Below, one piece after another: positions 6,709 through 16,107 of a stretch of 64,000 nt of DNA. The notes beneath the pieces were generated by a model, which did not search any database, had not been told where the DNA came from, and was given only the letters and a program-made list of their open reading frames with translations. Numbering within the stretch: position 1 is the first letter of the stretch; every line of letters begins with the position of its first letter. This DNA is from Bacteroidales bacterium (GTDB taxonomy: Bacteria > Bacteroidota > Bacteroidia > Bacteroidales > UBA932), in contig WRMN01000003.1 of assembly GCA_009777095.1 (NCBI GenBank), positions 107,337 to 171,336 of the forward strand. The letters run 5' to 3'. Both the position numbers and the translations under genes were made by a program.

Positions 6709-9489
6709 ATGAACACCATTACAAAAAGTTTGATAGGCTTGATTGCATTTACTGCCTTGGCGGTCTCGTGCGCAAAAATTGACGACCTGAGCAATTATAA
6801 CGCAATCAAAGGCTTGGAAATTATTTCGCATACGCCTGCAGCAATGGAATTGAGCGGCGCTCAAATCGAAGCTGATATTATTTACATTGATATTGATTTC
6901 GGGGAATACCTTTTTCCGCTACGGTTTCATGCAACCCCCATTTTTGACGACAATATTGACCGAATTATCGGAATTGATTTTTCGCAAGAATTGACGTTTG
7001 AAACACTTGATTCCGAACTGCTTTTCTTTGTAATGGCGCCAAGCGGCCTTACGCGCCGCTATACCCTTAAACCAAGGGTTAGCCCCTTAGACAAAAATGT
7101 TGCCCTCAGCCGTTTCTTTATTATCAAAGAACAGGAGCCAAGCGATATGCTTATATCGGAAGAAGGCGTAACGATTAGCCTTACAGAAAACGGCGAAAGG
7201 AGAGATACACTGAAGATTTTTACTGTGAACGGCAGTTATCCGCTAACGATAAGGCCTGAATTTAATATTGCGGAAACCTCGCGATTTGGCGATATTTTAT
7301 CGCCCGACGGCGCTGTGCAACCGTTCAATAACGGCAATACGCCCCTGCTTTTCGAAAGCGCCGATGCGGCGTTTAAATTACAGGTAATCTCCGAAAGCGG
7401 ATTAGAGAATAGCTGGAATATTGTAGTGCGTCATGCTCTTTCTGTGAGCGGAAGCGACGATGCGAGTACGCCCGAAGAGCGCGAAGGAAGCGATATAAAT
7501 CCGCGCACAATCACCGCTGTCCCAAAGGGTAACGCTACATTCGTCATAGATGAAATTTTTGTTAATAACATTACGGAAAATATTTTATTAATCCTGAAAA
7601 AGTCAGGCGCTGAAATCACTTTTCCCTTAGAGGTGCAGGTGCAGTTCCCTACGCTTAACGGCGTGCAGCTAATAGGATTGGTTCAGTCTGAAATTATTAC
7701 CTTCGACAATTGGGACGATGAAAAAACATTCTACCTGCTTGATACCGAGTCCTGTGTATCGCGTCTATGGAAAATAAAACTGAAAGAGTGGAAGGCGTCG
7801 GATAAAGAGGTGCTGTCGTTCAATTATACCTATACGGCAGCTCAGGTACTGGTAGGACTGCAAATGCGTCCCTGCATTACATTAGACCTTACACAAACGA
7901 CCATCAATCCTTTTACAGGGGATATTTATCTCTGTATGACCGCTGTGAATAATGGATTGATTTCCTCAAGTTGGAAATTGACTTTGAATAACCTGCAAAT
8001 AGCGGTATCGGACGGCGCTACGCTCGAACCATTACCCGCATTCGAATGGAATGGCAACAACAGTTGGCAGATGCCTATTTCCTTCAAAGTTATTGCTCAG
8101 GACGGTACGGAAAAGATATGGCGCGTCAACGTTCGCGACATGCGTAACTATACGCCTTCCGACGGTTGTGAATTGACGGGATTGACGATAGTGCGTCATA
8201 CGCCCAATTTTGCTGTTTTCGATATTTATGAGCCGATAACAATTGATGCGGCAGAACGCATTGTTACACTGAAACTCTATGATGACGATGGAGTATATCC
8301 GCTGAGCGTATGGGTACAGTGTGACATTTCGCCCTTTGCCCGCATAACTTCACAAGACGGCGGAACTGCACCGTTGATTTTTGATGACGAAAATTCGGAG
8401 CAAATCATCACAATTATTGCCGAAGATGAAACAACAAGTTCCGACTGGACTATCAGGTTGCAGCCTCCTCCGCGCGAGGCGCAGGCAAAAGTGGAAACAT
8501 TCCGTGTAACATCTGTTTCACAAGGCGTACAGTTGGATCAGGTAACAATAAATGACGAGAAAGGCTCAATACGACTGATTGTATATAACGCGGTAGATTT
8601 CCCGCTTGAAGTAACCTACGTGATGACCATTTCCAAGAAGGCAACCGCATCTATCCCGCTGCGGGGAACTTTTATGGTCAATTCTTATACGGATATTCAA
8701 TCATTTGTCGTAACGGCTGAAGATGGCTCAACGCGCAACTGGAATGTGCGGTTGGTTTATGAGCCTCAACTTACGAATTGGATTCTTGATGTATGGAGCA
8801 ATCTTTCGGGGTATCGGGAACCTGTCGGGTGGGCTACAGCCAACAATTCTTTTGTTACCGGCACAACCGAGGTTGCGGGAAGTCCTGCATCAGGATCGGC
8901 AGCACAAATGAGAACCAGCAGCCCTCCAATAATCAACAGCATTGCATCAGGTTCGCTCTTCCTCGGCAGTTTCGACAGAACAAACGTCTTGGCAGGCATG
9001 TCCGATCCAAACAGATTAACATTCTTTGGGATACCTTTTGCAACTTCAGGTAAGATACTCGGCATGGAGTTTGACGCTATCTACTTGCCAGGAAGTCTGT
9101 ATATCAACGGCACAGACCGCGAATTAGCTTCCTCAACGATAGAATTAGTGAAACCCAAGCAGGGACAGGAAAACGCCACATTTTGCTATCATGGCCTCAA
9201 ATCGGACGGAACGCCGCATCCTGACAATACTGCCGAAGCTGTTGCGCGCGCGAAGGTGGAGTTGGGAAATTCGCCCGGCACAGCATGGAATGGCGCCGAC
9301 ATCACGGTCATATCGAATACAAATTGGACAAAGGTTCAGGTGCTTTTCAACTACCCCAGCGGACAGATGCCCTCCTTTACGCACCTCCATATTGTCTTTT
9401 CATCAAGCGCGCAGGGCGACTCATTCAGAGGGGTAGTCGGATCGACCCTTAGAGTTGATAATATCAAAATATTATATGAAGAAGATTAA
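6709..9489 (+). CDS. Surface lipoprotein with repeated beta-sandwich modules and C-terminal PCMD domain
   Basis: From the ATG at 6709 the protein has 926 residues, a signal peptide and a lipobox LAVSC (cysteine 21 of this start). The body has at least six similar modules, each closing with a Trp-centred strand: SWNIVVRH, LWKIKLKE, SWKLTLN, IWRVNVRD, DWTIRLQP, NWNVRLVYE. The last about 240 residues (NLSGYREPVGWATANNSF to LRVDNIKILYEED) fit the PCMD domain (putative carbohydrate metabolism domain) of Bacteroidetes. It is most likely exposed on the outer membrane and may bind glycans. The next gene encodes an outer-membrane protein starting right after its stop, so the two probably work together. 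Substrate unknown. Confidence 0.8.
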   Translation: MNTITKSLIGLIAFTALAVSCAKIDDLSNYNAIKGLEIISHTPAAMELSGAQIEADIIYIDIDFGEYLFPLRFHATPIFDDNIDRIIGIDFSQELTFETLDSELLFFVMAPSGLTRRYTLKPRVSPLDKNVALSRFFIIKEQEPSDMLISEEGVTISLTENGERRDTLKIFTVNGSYPLTIRPEFNIAETSRFGDILSPDGAVQPFNNGNTPLLFESADAAFKLQVISESGLENSWNIVVRHALSVSGSDDASTPEEREGSDINPRTITAVPKGNATFVIDEIFVNNITENILLILKKSGAEITFPLEVQVQFPTLNGVQLIGLVQSEIITFDNWDDEKTFYLLDTESCVSRLWKIKLKEWKASDKEVLSFNYTYTAAQVLVGLQMRPCITLDLTQTTINPFTGDIYLCMTAVNNGLISSSWKLTLNNLQIAVSDGATLEPLPAFEWNGNNSWQMPISFKVIAQDGTEKIWRVNVRDMRNYTPSDGCELTGLTIVRHTPNFAVFDIYEPITIDAAERIVTLKLYDDDGVYPLSVWVQCDISPFARITSQDGGTAPLIFDDENSEQIITIIAEDETTSSDWTIRLQPPPREAQAKVETFRVTSVSQGVQLDQVTINDEKGSIRLIVYNAVDFPLEVTYVMTISKKATASIPLRGTFMVNSYTDIQSFVVTAEDGSTRNWNVRLVYEPQLTNWILDVWSNLSGYREPVGWATANNSFVTGTTEVAGSPASGSAAQMRTSSPPIINSIASGSLFLGSFDRTNVLAGMSDPNRLTFFGIPFATSGKILGMEFDAIYLPGSLYINGTDRELASSTIELVKPKQGQENATFCYHGLKSDGTPHPDNTAEAVARAKVELGNSPGTAWNGADITVISNTNWTKVQVLFNYPSGQMPSFTHLHIVFSSSAQGDSFRGVVGSTLRVDNIKILYEED

Positions 9490-9490
9490 A

Positions 9491-10297
9491 ATGAAAAAAG
9501 TGAATATAGTAGCTGCTGCCTTCCTTTTTTTGGTTGTTTCCGCTTCAGCGACCGAACAACCGACAGATAAGAAAGAAGCAAAATTCCCCATAACATTTGC
9601 CTTAGGCGTTCATACAGGAACAGACATAGGAGGCGCTGTACCCATGCCCTTGGGAAAGGCTATCGGCGGAGAAGACAAAATAAACGCCTCGTTCGGTCTG
9701 AGGCCGCAATTAGGAATTTCGGCTACGGCAGCTTTTCATGAGCGCTGGTCATTGACCCTTGAAGCCACTTATAAAATGCTGGCCTTGTCGGCCAAGGCTT
9801 GGGTCGAAAATCAAATTTTCACCGATAGGAGCGGCGAGACATGGGTTGAAGCCAGTTTTCGGGGAACAGCCTTAATGAAGATGTCCTTCCCTATGTTTGA
9901 ATTTCCTCTTTATATGCGCTACACCTTCGGAGGCGGCAATAACCGAATTTTGCTGGGGGGATATTATGCACGGGTATTCAATGCAAAATTTGAATCCACA
10001 CCTTACAAAGGAATGTTGTTCAATCTGGTTGACGGAAAACCCGATTATGACAACCCAAGCAGCATTGTTTCGCCCGATGACCCTTATACCCATAATTTTA
10101 CTGACGCCATGAGTAAATGGGACGCAGGGATTATATTGGGTTACGAGCGGAAAATTTTCATTCCCCGACTATTGATTGGTTGCCGTTTCCTTATGGGTTT
10201 TAACGACATCTTTCAACCTGATAAAAAGTATCTTGACTACAAAATGACGCACATGCGCGGGACACTAACGGTTAGCTATATTTTCAGTAAATTTTAA
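9491..10297 (+). CDS. Outer-membrane beta-barrel protein (PorT-like)
   Basis: I choose the ATG at 9491, one base after the preceding stop, because the protein then starts with a good signal peptide (KKVNIVAAAFLFLVVSASA). The 268-residue protein has alternating amphipathic strands, e.g. FALGVHTGTDIGG, GLRPQLGISATAAF, WSLTLEATYKML and a terminal LTVSYIFSKF ending in an aromatic residue, as expected for an outer-membrane barrel. It resembles the PorT/OMP_b-brl group. It forms a unit with the PCMD lipoprotein upstream. No specific ligand can be inferred. Confidence 0.75.
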   Translation: MKKVNIVAAAFLFLVVSASATEQPTDKKEAKFPITFALGVHTGTDIGGAVPMPLGKAIGGEDKINASFGLRPQLGISATAAFHERWSLTLEATYKMLALSAKAWVENQIFTDRSGETWVEASFRGTALMKMSFPMFEFPLYMRYTFGGGNNRILLGGYYARVFNAKFESTPYKGMLFNLVDGKPDYDNPSSIVSPDDPYTHNFTDAMSKWDAGIILGYERKIFIPRLLIGCRFLMGFNDIFQPDKKYLDYKMTHMRGTLTVSYIFSKF

Positions 10298-10308
10298 CGG
10301 ATTATATT

Positions 10309-11412
10309 TTAAATTTTTTCCGTCAATTTCTGCACTAAGCGGTATTGGTTAAAAAATTCCTTAGCCAGCACACGTACTACCATATAAGTAGGAATAGCCA
10401 AAATCATGCCGAAAATGCCTGCTATGCTGCCTGCTGTAAGAATGACCAAAAATATTTCGAGCGGGTGCGCTTTAATGCTGTTCGAATAAATGTAAGGTTG
10501 GAACACCATAGCATCAATAATATTAATGGTAATGTAAACACAAGCCATTTTCAGCAGAGGAATGTATAAGGGAATATCCCATGCGTTAAATGCTGTGGCC
10601 GTACCCATTGTTAATCCGAACAACAAACTGATGAGAGGCCCGATATAGGGAATCATATTGAGAATGCCGCCTAAAAAACCAAGCACTATAGCGGTAGAGA
10701 AAGGCAGGCCGACAACAAGGGTGAGGCCTGTGGTGAGTAAGGTCATTACACAAAGCATATCGGCAAATATACCGATAAAATAGCGCCTCAACAGCTGTGC
10801 TATAGTGTTTAAAGCGTGGCGTGCGTTGCTTTCATATTTAGTCGGAAAAAGCGCGAGCATGCCCTCATAAAACAGGTTGTCTTCCTTTAAAAAGAAGAAA
10901 GTAATAAAGGTAATGGCAAACAGAGCTACGGCAAGGCTTACCAGCATGTTGGCAACCGAGCCGAAAACGCCGACAACAGCCGAGGTGTTGACAATTCCCC
11001 TCAATTTTTCTTCTAATAATTCCTGAAGATTAAAGGTATCATCTACGCCGAATATGTGTTCTTTTATCCACAATTCTACCTGAATAAGATTATCGCTGAG
11101 ATTAGCAATTAATTGATTGGAGTTAATAGTAGATAACTGGTTGAAGAAATTAGTAATCAGCGGCGACAATAGCAATAAGAAGAGCAGGAAAATAGCCCAT
11201 AAGGCGATTACAGTAATCATCGCCGATAAAAAATGAGGGAATTTACGTTTTCCTATGCGTAAGCGATTGAGTACATTAACCAAGGGGCGCCCGATGAGCG
11301 AGAGTACGCCTGCAATCAGCAGGTAAGCCAATATATTACTGAAATACCATGCTAAGAAAGCAACTAATGCTACCCCTACAGTAATGATGATATATCGCGC
11401 CAACTTATTCAT
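10309..11412 (-). CDS. AI-2E family transporter (YdiK/PerM-type permease)
   Basis: The 367-residue integral membrane protein has about eight hydrophobic segments, with the family's long soluble loop in the middle (residues about 95-150) and the GFLGGILNMIPYIGPLISLL motif near residue 240. Members were named after autoinducer-2 export, but others move sodium, protons or lipids, so the substrate is open. It is the last gene of the minus-strand group ftsH-cdsA-psd-permease, 12 bp after psd. Confidence 0.88.
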   Translation of the reverse strand: MNKLARYIIITVGVALVAFLAWYFSNILAYLLIAGVLSLIGRPLVNVLNRLRIGKRKFPHFLSAMITVIALWAIFLLFLLLLSPLITNFFNQLSTINSNQLIANLSDNLIQVELWIKEHIFGVDDTFNLQELLEEKLRGIVNTSAVVGVFGSVANMLVSLAVALFAITFITFFFLKEDNLFYEGMLALFPTKYESNARHALNTIAQLLRRYFIGIFADMLCVMTLLTTGLTLVVGLPFSTAIVLGFLGGILNMIPYIGPLISLLFGLTMGTATAFNAWDIPLYIPLLKMACVYITINIIDAMVFQPYIYSNSIKAHPLEIFLVILTAGSIAGIFGMILAIPTYMVVRVLAKEFFNQYRLVQKLTEKI

Positions 11413-11424
11413 TGAACCTTGAAC

Positions 11425-12078
11425 TTATAATATTGCTATAACCGTTTGCCTTCCTTTAACCTTATCGCCTTCTTTCACATTTATTGTTGTTCCTAAAGGC
11501 AGAAAAATATCCACGCGCGAACCGAATTTGATAAAACCAAATTCCGTTCCCTGCTGTGCAGATTGGCCTTCTTTGGCATAGCATACGATACGGCGGGCGA
11601 TAAGTCCTGCAATTTGGCGGAAAAGAACACGGACGCCATTATGGTTAACTACAATAGTGGTACGCTCGTTGTCTTCCGAAGATTTTTCGCGGTAAGCTAC
11701 TAAATACTTGCCCTGATGATGACGAAAATATTCGACTATGCCGTCTATGGGAAACCAATTGATATGTACGTTGAACACCGACATAAAAATAGACACCTGC
11801 AGGCGTTTATCTTTGAAAAATTCATTTTCTTCCGTTTCTTTAACGATAACGATAGTACCGTCGGCAGGTGCGATAACAGCATTGTCGTCCAACACGGGAA
11901 TACGTTTTGGAACACGGAAAAAACACAATACAAAGAGATAAAGTATCAGCAGCCCTATCATAACTGACCACAGGGGCCAGCCAACGCCGCAAAACCAGCG
12001 CACAGCCGCAGCTATAATCAAAAATAAGACGGCGGTGAAATTAAGAATATATTGTCCTTCGCGGTGAATTTTTATCAT
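11425..12078 (-). CDS. psd: Phosphatidylserine decarboxylase, short form
   Basis: This 217-residue protein is the short (archaeal/Bacteroidetes) type of the enzyme that makes phosphatidylethanolamine. Two N-terminal hydrophobic segments anchor it. The motif FGFIKFGSRVDIFLP carries the self-cleavage site between G186 and S187, where the serine becomes the pyruvoyl group. Other family motifs are VIAPADGTIV and SIFMSVFNVHINWFPIDG. It follows cdsA by 4 bp, which places CDP-diacylglycerol synthesis and PE formation in one operon. Confidence 0.95.
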   Translation of the reverse strand: MIKIHREGQYILNFTAVLFLIIAAAVRWFCGVGWPLWSVMIGLLILYLFVLCFFRVPKRIPVLDDNAVIAPADGTIVIVKETEENEFFKDKRLQVSIFMSVFNVHINWFPIDGIVEYFRHHQGKYLVAYREKSSEDNERTTIVVNHNGVRVLFRQIAGLIARRIVCYAKEGQSAQQGTEFGFIKFGSRVDIFLPLGTTINVKEGDKVKGRQTVIAIL

Positions 12079-12082
12079 AATT

Positions 12083-12931
12083 TTATAAAATATTTACAAG
12101 TTTTAAATAGAATAAAGCCATGGGAATAGCTAATAGAGCCGCATCGAAACGGTCTATCAGGCCGCCGTGCCCGGGCATAATTTTTCCTGAATCTTTTACG
12201 CCTATGCTGCGCTTAAACTGCGATTCTACAAGGTCGCCCAAAACGCCGAATATGCAGATAATAACCGAAAGAATTATGACGTCTTCAAGGGAAATAGCGT
12301 GATAGGGGTTCAGGGGAAATATATAGAGATACATCAGATAGCCGGCCAAAGCAGCGCTGAAAATACCGCCGATAAAACCTTCCCATGATTTTTTCGGCGA
12401 AAGACTGGGGAACAGTTTGTGCCTTCCGTGGCGGCCGAAAAGAATACCGAAAATGTAGGCGCCCACATCGCAACTCCAAAGAATGATAAAGCAGCCGAGC
12501 AACAGATGTCCGTCAAAAACAACCTCCGCACCGACTATAGCAGCATTTGTCGGGTAAACAAAATAATTCCACAAGGCAACAGGCAGGGCAATATAAATTA
12601 TGGCAAGCAGGTTTTGCCCGACTACCACAAACGGTTGTTCATCTTTTTGGTATATTTGCGCCACAAATATCAATAAGGGAAGAGGTATGATAATGTATGC
12701 GTTAATTGCTCCCGCGGTGAACAATATCAATCCAAGGCCTGTGGCTATAGCCAACATCTGTTGGGTTAAATGGTTATTAGCGCCCCAAGTCAAACGGAAA
12801 AACTCCATCATCATAGTAAACACTATCAACAGTTGCAAACAAAGAAAAGCTATCGGGTGTAACAGTATTCCCGCTGTCATGATGAGCAGGAATAAAATTC
12901 CACTGAGGGTTCTTATGAATAAGTTTTTCAT
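12083..12931 (-). CDS. cdsA: Phosphatidate cytidylyltransferase
   Basis: The protein makes CDP-diacylglycerol from CTP and phosphatidic acid. It has 282 residues, several membrane segments, and the full family signature near the C-terminus: SQFKRSIGVKDSGK followed by IMPGHGGLIDRFD. Its ATG overlaps the ftsH stop by four bases (ATGA), indicating coupling. It acts in the inner membrane and feeds the psd gene next to it. Confidence 0.96.
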   Translation of the reverse strand: MKNLFIRTLSGILFLLIMTAGILLHPIAFLCLQLLIVFTMMMEFFRLTWGANNHLTQQMLAIATGLGLILFTAGAINAYIIIPLPLLIFVAQIYQKDEQPFVVVGQNLLAIIYIALPVALWNYFVYPTNAAIVGAEVVFDGHLLLGCFIILWSCDVGAYIFGILFGRHGRHKLFPSLSPKKSWEGFIGGIFSAALAGYLMYLYIFPLNPYHAISLEDVIILSVIICIFGVLGDLVESQFKRSIGVKDSGKIMPGHGGLIDRFDAALLAIPMALFYLKLVNIL

Positions 12932-14901
12932 GCTTCTCTCAATAATTCTTCCTGCCGACTTGGTTTACGGCGAGGGCCGAAAATCTGTTCAACATCATCG
13001 GCAAATATTACCTCGCGTTCCAATAATAATTCCGCTAATTTAGTAAACCCTTCCATATAGGTAGTCAGGATTTGTTTAGCAGTATCATAGGCCTTATCTA
13101 TCAGGTTTTTCACTTCATCGTCGAGAAGTTCGGCAGTTTTTTCGCTGTAGGGGCGGCTAAAGCCGAATTCATACTGACCGCTGGAATCATAGTAGCTTCT
13201 GTTGCCCACTTTTTCGCTCATGCCGAAATAGGATACCATAGCATAAGCCTGCTTAGTTACTCTTTCAAGATCGTTGACGGCGCCTGTGGACAGTCGGCCT
13301 AAAACCAATTCTTCCGCTGCACGGCCGCCAAGGGTAGCCGCCATTTCTTCGCAGAGCTGCTCGGTGGTAGTAATTTGCCGTTCTTCGGGAAGATACCAGG
13401 CTGCACCCAAGGCACGTCCGCGGGGAATAATGGTTACTTTCACCAGCGGGGTGGCATGGTCAAGCATCCAGCTAACCGTAGCGTGGCCGGCCTCATGGAA
13501 GGCAATAGCTCTTTTTTCTTCCTGTGTAATAATCTTACTCTTGCGCTCTAAACCGCCTATAATACGGTCAATAGCATCAAGGAAATCTTGCTTTTCAATC
13601 GTTTTTTTATTCTTACGCGCAGCAATCAATGCCGCTTCGTTACATACGTTGGCAATATCGGCGCCTGAAAAACCTGGCGTTTGTTTGGCCAAGAAATCAA
13701 GTTCAAAACCATCAACCAATTTCAGTCCGCGCAAGTGTACCTTAAAAATATCCAAGCGCTCTCTAAATTCGGGCAGGTCAACGTGAATCTGGCGGTCGAA
13801 GCGTCCGGCGCGCAACAAGGCTTTATCGAGAATATCGGCGCGGTTGGTAGCGGCGAGGATAATCACGCCGGTATTAGAGCCGAAGCCGTCCATTTCGGTG
13901 AGCAATTGGTTGAGCGTGTTTTCACGTTCGTCGTTGGAAGTGAAACCTGCGTTTTTGCTGCGGGCGCGGCCTACGGCGTCAATTTCATCAATAAATACAA
14001 TGCAGGGCGCCTTTTCTTTAGCCTGACGGAAAAGGTCGCGCACACGCGAAGCGCCCACGCCTACAAACATTTCCACAAAGTCGGAACCCGAAAGTGAAAA
14101 GAAAGGCACATCGGCCTCGCCTGCCACCGCTTTGGCCAGCATTGTTTTTCCTGTTCCCGGAGGGCCTATCAGCAAGGCGCCTTTGGGAATTTTGCCGCCC
14201 AATTCGGTATATTTTTTTGGATTTTTCAAAAAGTCAACAATTTCCATCACTTCCACCTTAGCTTCTTCCAATCCGGCTACATCTTTAAAGGTAATTTTGT
14301 TCTTATGGTCTTTGTCGAACAGCTGCGCTTTGGAACGGCCAACGCTGAAGATACCGCCGCCTCCGGGCCCTCCGCCAAAACCGGCCGACATACGGCGAAA
14401 CATAAAGAACCACAAGAGAAGCAACAATATGGGAAAGGTCAGCCACTCAAAAAGCCGACCTAAATAATCGTTACGTTCTTCGGTATCTATCTTAAATTGT
14501 TCTTCAAGGGGTAAAGAGTTATTAACCTCTTCTATTTTAGCGTAGGCATCGGTATATTGTTGAACCACAAAATAAAATTGCGGTCCACTCTTCGGAGCGT
14601 CGGAAGTAAATCCGAGTTTTTTATTGTACTTGCTTATGCTGTCTTTTTTTATGTACACCTCAACGCGGTTGATATTGGTAATCAATGATAGTTTAGCCAC
14701 ATCTCCAGAGGTAATTATCTGTTCTTTAACCTCTTGCCATTGAACTTGTACAGGACTTTTGCCATTGTTGAATACCCACATATACATAATAAATCCACCT
14801 ATCAACAAGTAAAACCACATTATTACACGCGGCCTTTTGCCATTAGCGTTAGGCCTTTGAGGAGGCGGAGGAGGGCCTTTTGGAGGTATGCTTCCGTTCA
14901 T
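12928..14901 (-). CDS. ftsH: ATP-dependent zinc metalloprotease FtsH
   Basis: The 657-residue membrane AAA protease has an unusual Pro-rich N-terminus, two membrane segments (about 26-43 and 153-168) with the periplasmic loop between, Walker A GPPGTGKT at 246-253, Walker B IVFIDEID, and the zinc motif in [12 protein letters not shown]. It removes damaged membrane proteins and short-lived regulators. In many Bacteroidetes a ribosome-silencing factor gene (rsfS) lies between birA and ftsH; here it is absent and birA is divergent. Confidence 0.98.
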   Translation of the reverse strand: MNGSIPPKGPPPPPQRPNANGKRPRVIMWFYLLIGGFIMYMWVFNNGKSPVQVQWQEVKEQIITSGDVAKLSLITNINRVEVYIKKDSISKYNKKLGFTSDAPKSGPQFYFVVQQYTDAYAKIEEVNNSLPLEEQFKIDTEERNDYLGRLFEWLTFPILLLLLWFFMFRRMSAGFGGGPGGGGIFSVGRSKAQLFDKDHKNKITFKDVAGLEEAKVEVMEIVDFLKNPKKYTELGGKIPKGALLIGPPGTGKTMLAKAVAGEADVPFFSLSGSDFVEMFVGVGASRVRDLFRQAKEKAPCIVFIDEIDAVGRARSKNAGFTSNDERENTLNQLLTEMDGFGSNTGVIILAATNRADILDKALLRAGRFDRQIHVDLPEFRERLDIFKVHLRGLKLVDGFELDFLAKQTPGFSGADIANVCNEAALIAARKNKKTIEKQDFLDAIDRIIGGLERKSKIITQEEKRAIAFHEAGHATVSWMLDHATPLVKVTIIPRGRALGAAWYLPEERQITTTEQLCEEMAATLGGRAAEELVLGRLSTGAVNDLERVTKQAYAMVSYFGMSEKVGNRSYYDSSGQYEFGFSRPYSEKTAELLDDEVKNLIDKAYDTAKQILTTYMEGFTKLAELLLEREVIFADDVEQIFGPRRKPSRQEELLREA

Positions 14902-14945
14902 TCTTTTTTCTTATATTTTTTTACTAAATTTGCTGAACCAATTTG

Positions 14946-14953
14946 CAAAGATA
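14946..14953 (-). promoter_or_regulatory. -7 box upstream of ftsH
   Basis: The minus strand reads TATCTTTG followed by C, an exact consensus, 45 bp upstream of the ftsH ATG. A TTG at the right distance for -33 is not evident. Confidence 0.45.
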
Positions 14954-14983
14954 ATAAAATAAACAATACCTTAATGTAAAAAT

Positions 14984-15715
14984 ATGAAAACAATTGAACC
15001 TCATTCTGTCACATGGCTCAATACGGTTGATTCCACAAACAGCGAAGCAGCCCGCCATTCCGCAACAGCCGCTGATTTAGAGGTATGGGCTGCCGTTTTT
15101 CAGCAAGTCGGCCGCGGTCAGCAAGAAAATCGCTGGGAAAGCGAGGCAGGCAAGAATCTCTTGTTTTCCATATTTTTACGTCCCAAGCTCCTATTGGCCG
15201 AAAAACAATTTTTACTCTCGCAATTGGTCTCTATCGCGCTTTGCGACTGTCTGCAAAAAGAAGGAGTGAAAGCTGTAATTAAGTGGCCGAATGATATTTA
15301 TGTAAATAAAAAAAAGATTGCAGGTATCCTGATTGAACATCATATTTCAGGCGCATATATCTCATCAAGCATTGCAGGAATAGGCCTGAATGTTAACCAA
15401 CAGGTTTTTCACACTGCCCCTAATCCTACCTCCATGTTTTTGGAGACTAAGCGTTTGTTCGACCTGCCTTTATTGTTGCAAAAAATAATAAATAATATAA
15501 AAACATACTATCTATCCATAGATGCTGAAAAACTACAAGAGAGATACCTTTCTTATTTGCTAAACTACAAAAAATGGGCTACTTACATAAATTCTGACGG
15601 AAAGATTTTCAAGGCTAAAATTATAGATGTATGTTCTACGGGAGAATTAAGTTTAATCAATAAGATGGGTGATATTCTGCATTTTGCTTTTAAAGAAATA
15701 AGTCTGTGTCAATAA
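14984..15715 (+). CDS. birA: Biotin--[acetyl-CoA-carboxylase] ligase
   Basis: This 243-residue ligase activates biotin to biotinyl-AMP and attaches it to carboxyl carrier proteins. The BPL motifs are VDSTNSEAAR, the GRGQQENRWES loop that holds biotinyl-AMP, KWPNDIYVNKKKIAGILIE and GIGLNVNQ. There is no N-terminal helix-turn-helix, so it is the monofunctional form and not a repressor. It is divergent from ftsH across 82 bp. Confidence 0.95.
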   Translation: MKTIEPHSVTWLNTVDSTNSEAARHSATAADLEVWAAVFQQVGRGQQENRWESEAGKNLLFSIFLRPKLLLAEKQFLLSQLVSIALCDCLQKEGVKAVIKWPNDIYVNKKKIAGILIEHHISGAYISSSIAGIGLNVNQQVFHTAPNPTSMFLETKRLFDLPLLLQKIINNIKTYYLSIDAEKLQERYLSYLLNYKKWATYINSDGKIFKAKIIDVCSTGELSLINKMGDILHFAFKEISLCQ

Positions 15716-15731
15716 ATAAAAAGAAAGCCTA

Positions 15732-15762
15732 TTGTTTTTACCGAAAAGAATATCTACCTTTG
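15732..15762 (+). promoter_or_regulatory. Promoter of the 6S-like RNA
   Basis: TTG at 15732-15734 and TACCTTTG at 15755-15762 are 20 bp apart, an exact Bacteroidetes promoter. No coding frame follows, which supports an RNA gene. Confidence 0.7.
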
Positions 15763-15768
15763 CAGTGC

Positions 15769-15922
15769 CATTGAAGGAATAAGGTGGCAATCTCTTGGAC
15801 GGATTATTATAGGTGTGTTACTTCGGGTTTAATTTCTACATACTAATGATGTTAGATTAAATCCCAAAACCCGTCGAGCTTGAAGAAACTTCGGTTTTTT
15901 CGGTGAGATGCCGCCTTTTTTT
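15769..15922 (+). ncRNA. ssrS: Probable 6S RNA (Bacteroidales-1 type)
   Basis: An RNA of about 150 nt is predicted from a strong promoter to a T-run. It folds as one long rod: GGTGGCAATCTC (15783-15794) pairs with GAGATGCCGCC (15905-15915), GACGG (near 15799) pairs with CCGTC (near 15871), and GGGTTTAAT pairs with ATTAAATCCC around an apical loop. A small GAAG-AAA-CTTC hairpin lies on the 3' side between the stems. A closing stem, central bubble and terminal stem are the 6S layout, which binds RNA polymerase holoenzyme. The family name is inferred from architecture; a covariance search would settle it. Confidence 0.6.
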
Positions 15923-15925
15923 GAG

Positions 15926-15957
15926 AGCTTGTTCAATTTTTTGAACAAGCTTTTTTT
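15926..15957 (+). terminator. Rho-independent terminator after the 6S-like RNA
   Basis: AGCTTGTTCAA (15926-15936) pairs perfectly with TTGAACAAGCT (15941-15951) over a short T loop and is followed by a run of T to 15957. Confidence 0.85.
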
Positions 15958-16045
15958 ATGGGCGTTTTTAATAATTAAATTGCTGGTAGGTAAATAGATA
16001 GATGAAATTTTGTAAATAAATTATTTTTTCAATCATTTATTTTTG

Positions 16046-16053
16046 TAATTTTG
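16046..16053 (+). promoter_or_regulatory. -7 box before the 16108 gene pair
   Basis: TAATTTTG followed by C fits the -7 consensus. The leader of about 50 nt holds a small GTCCG/CGGAC hairpin before the ATG at 16108. No clear -33 box is seen. Confidence 0.4.
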
Positions 16054-16107
16054 CAGAAAGATTATTAAAAAGTCCGAGCAGGGAACGGACGTAAAACTAA
16101 CAATAAG

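Noticed and set aside
12600..14097. Several plus-strand frames opposite cdsA and ftsH
   Set aside because: They are shadows of conserved genes on the other strand.
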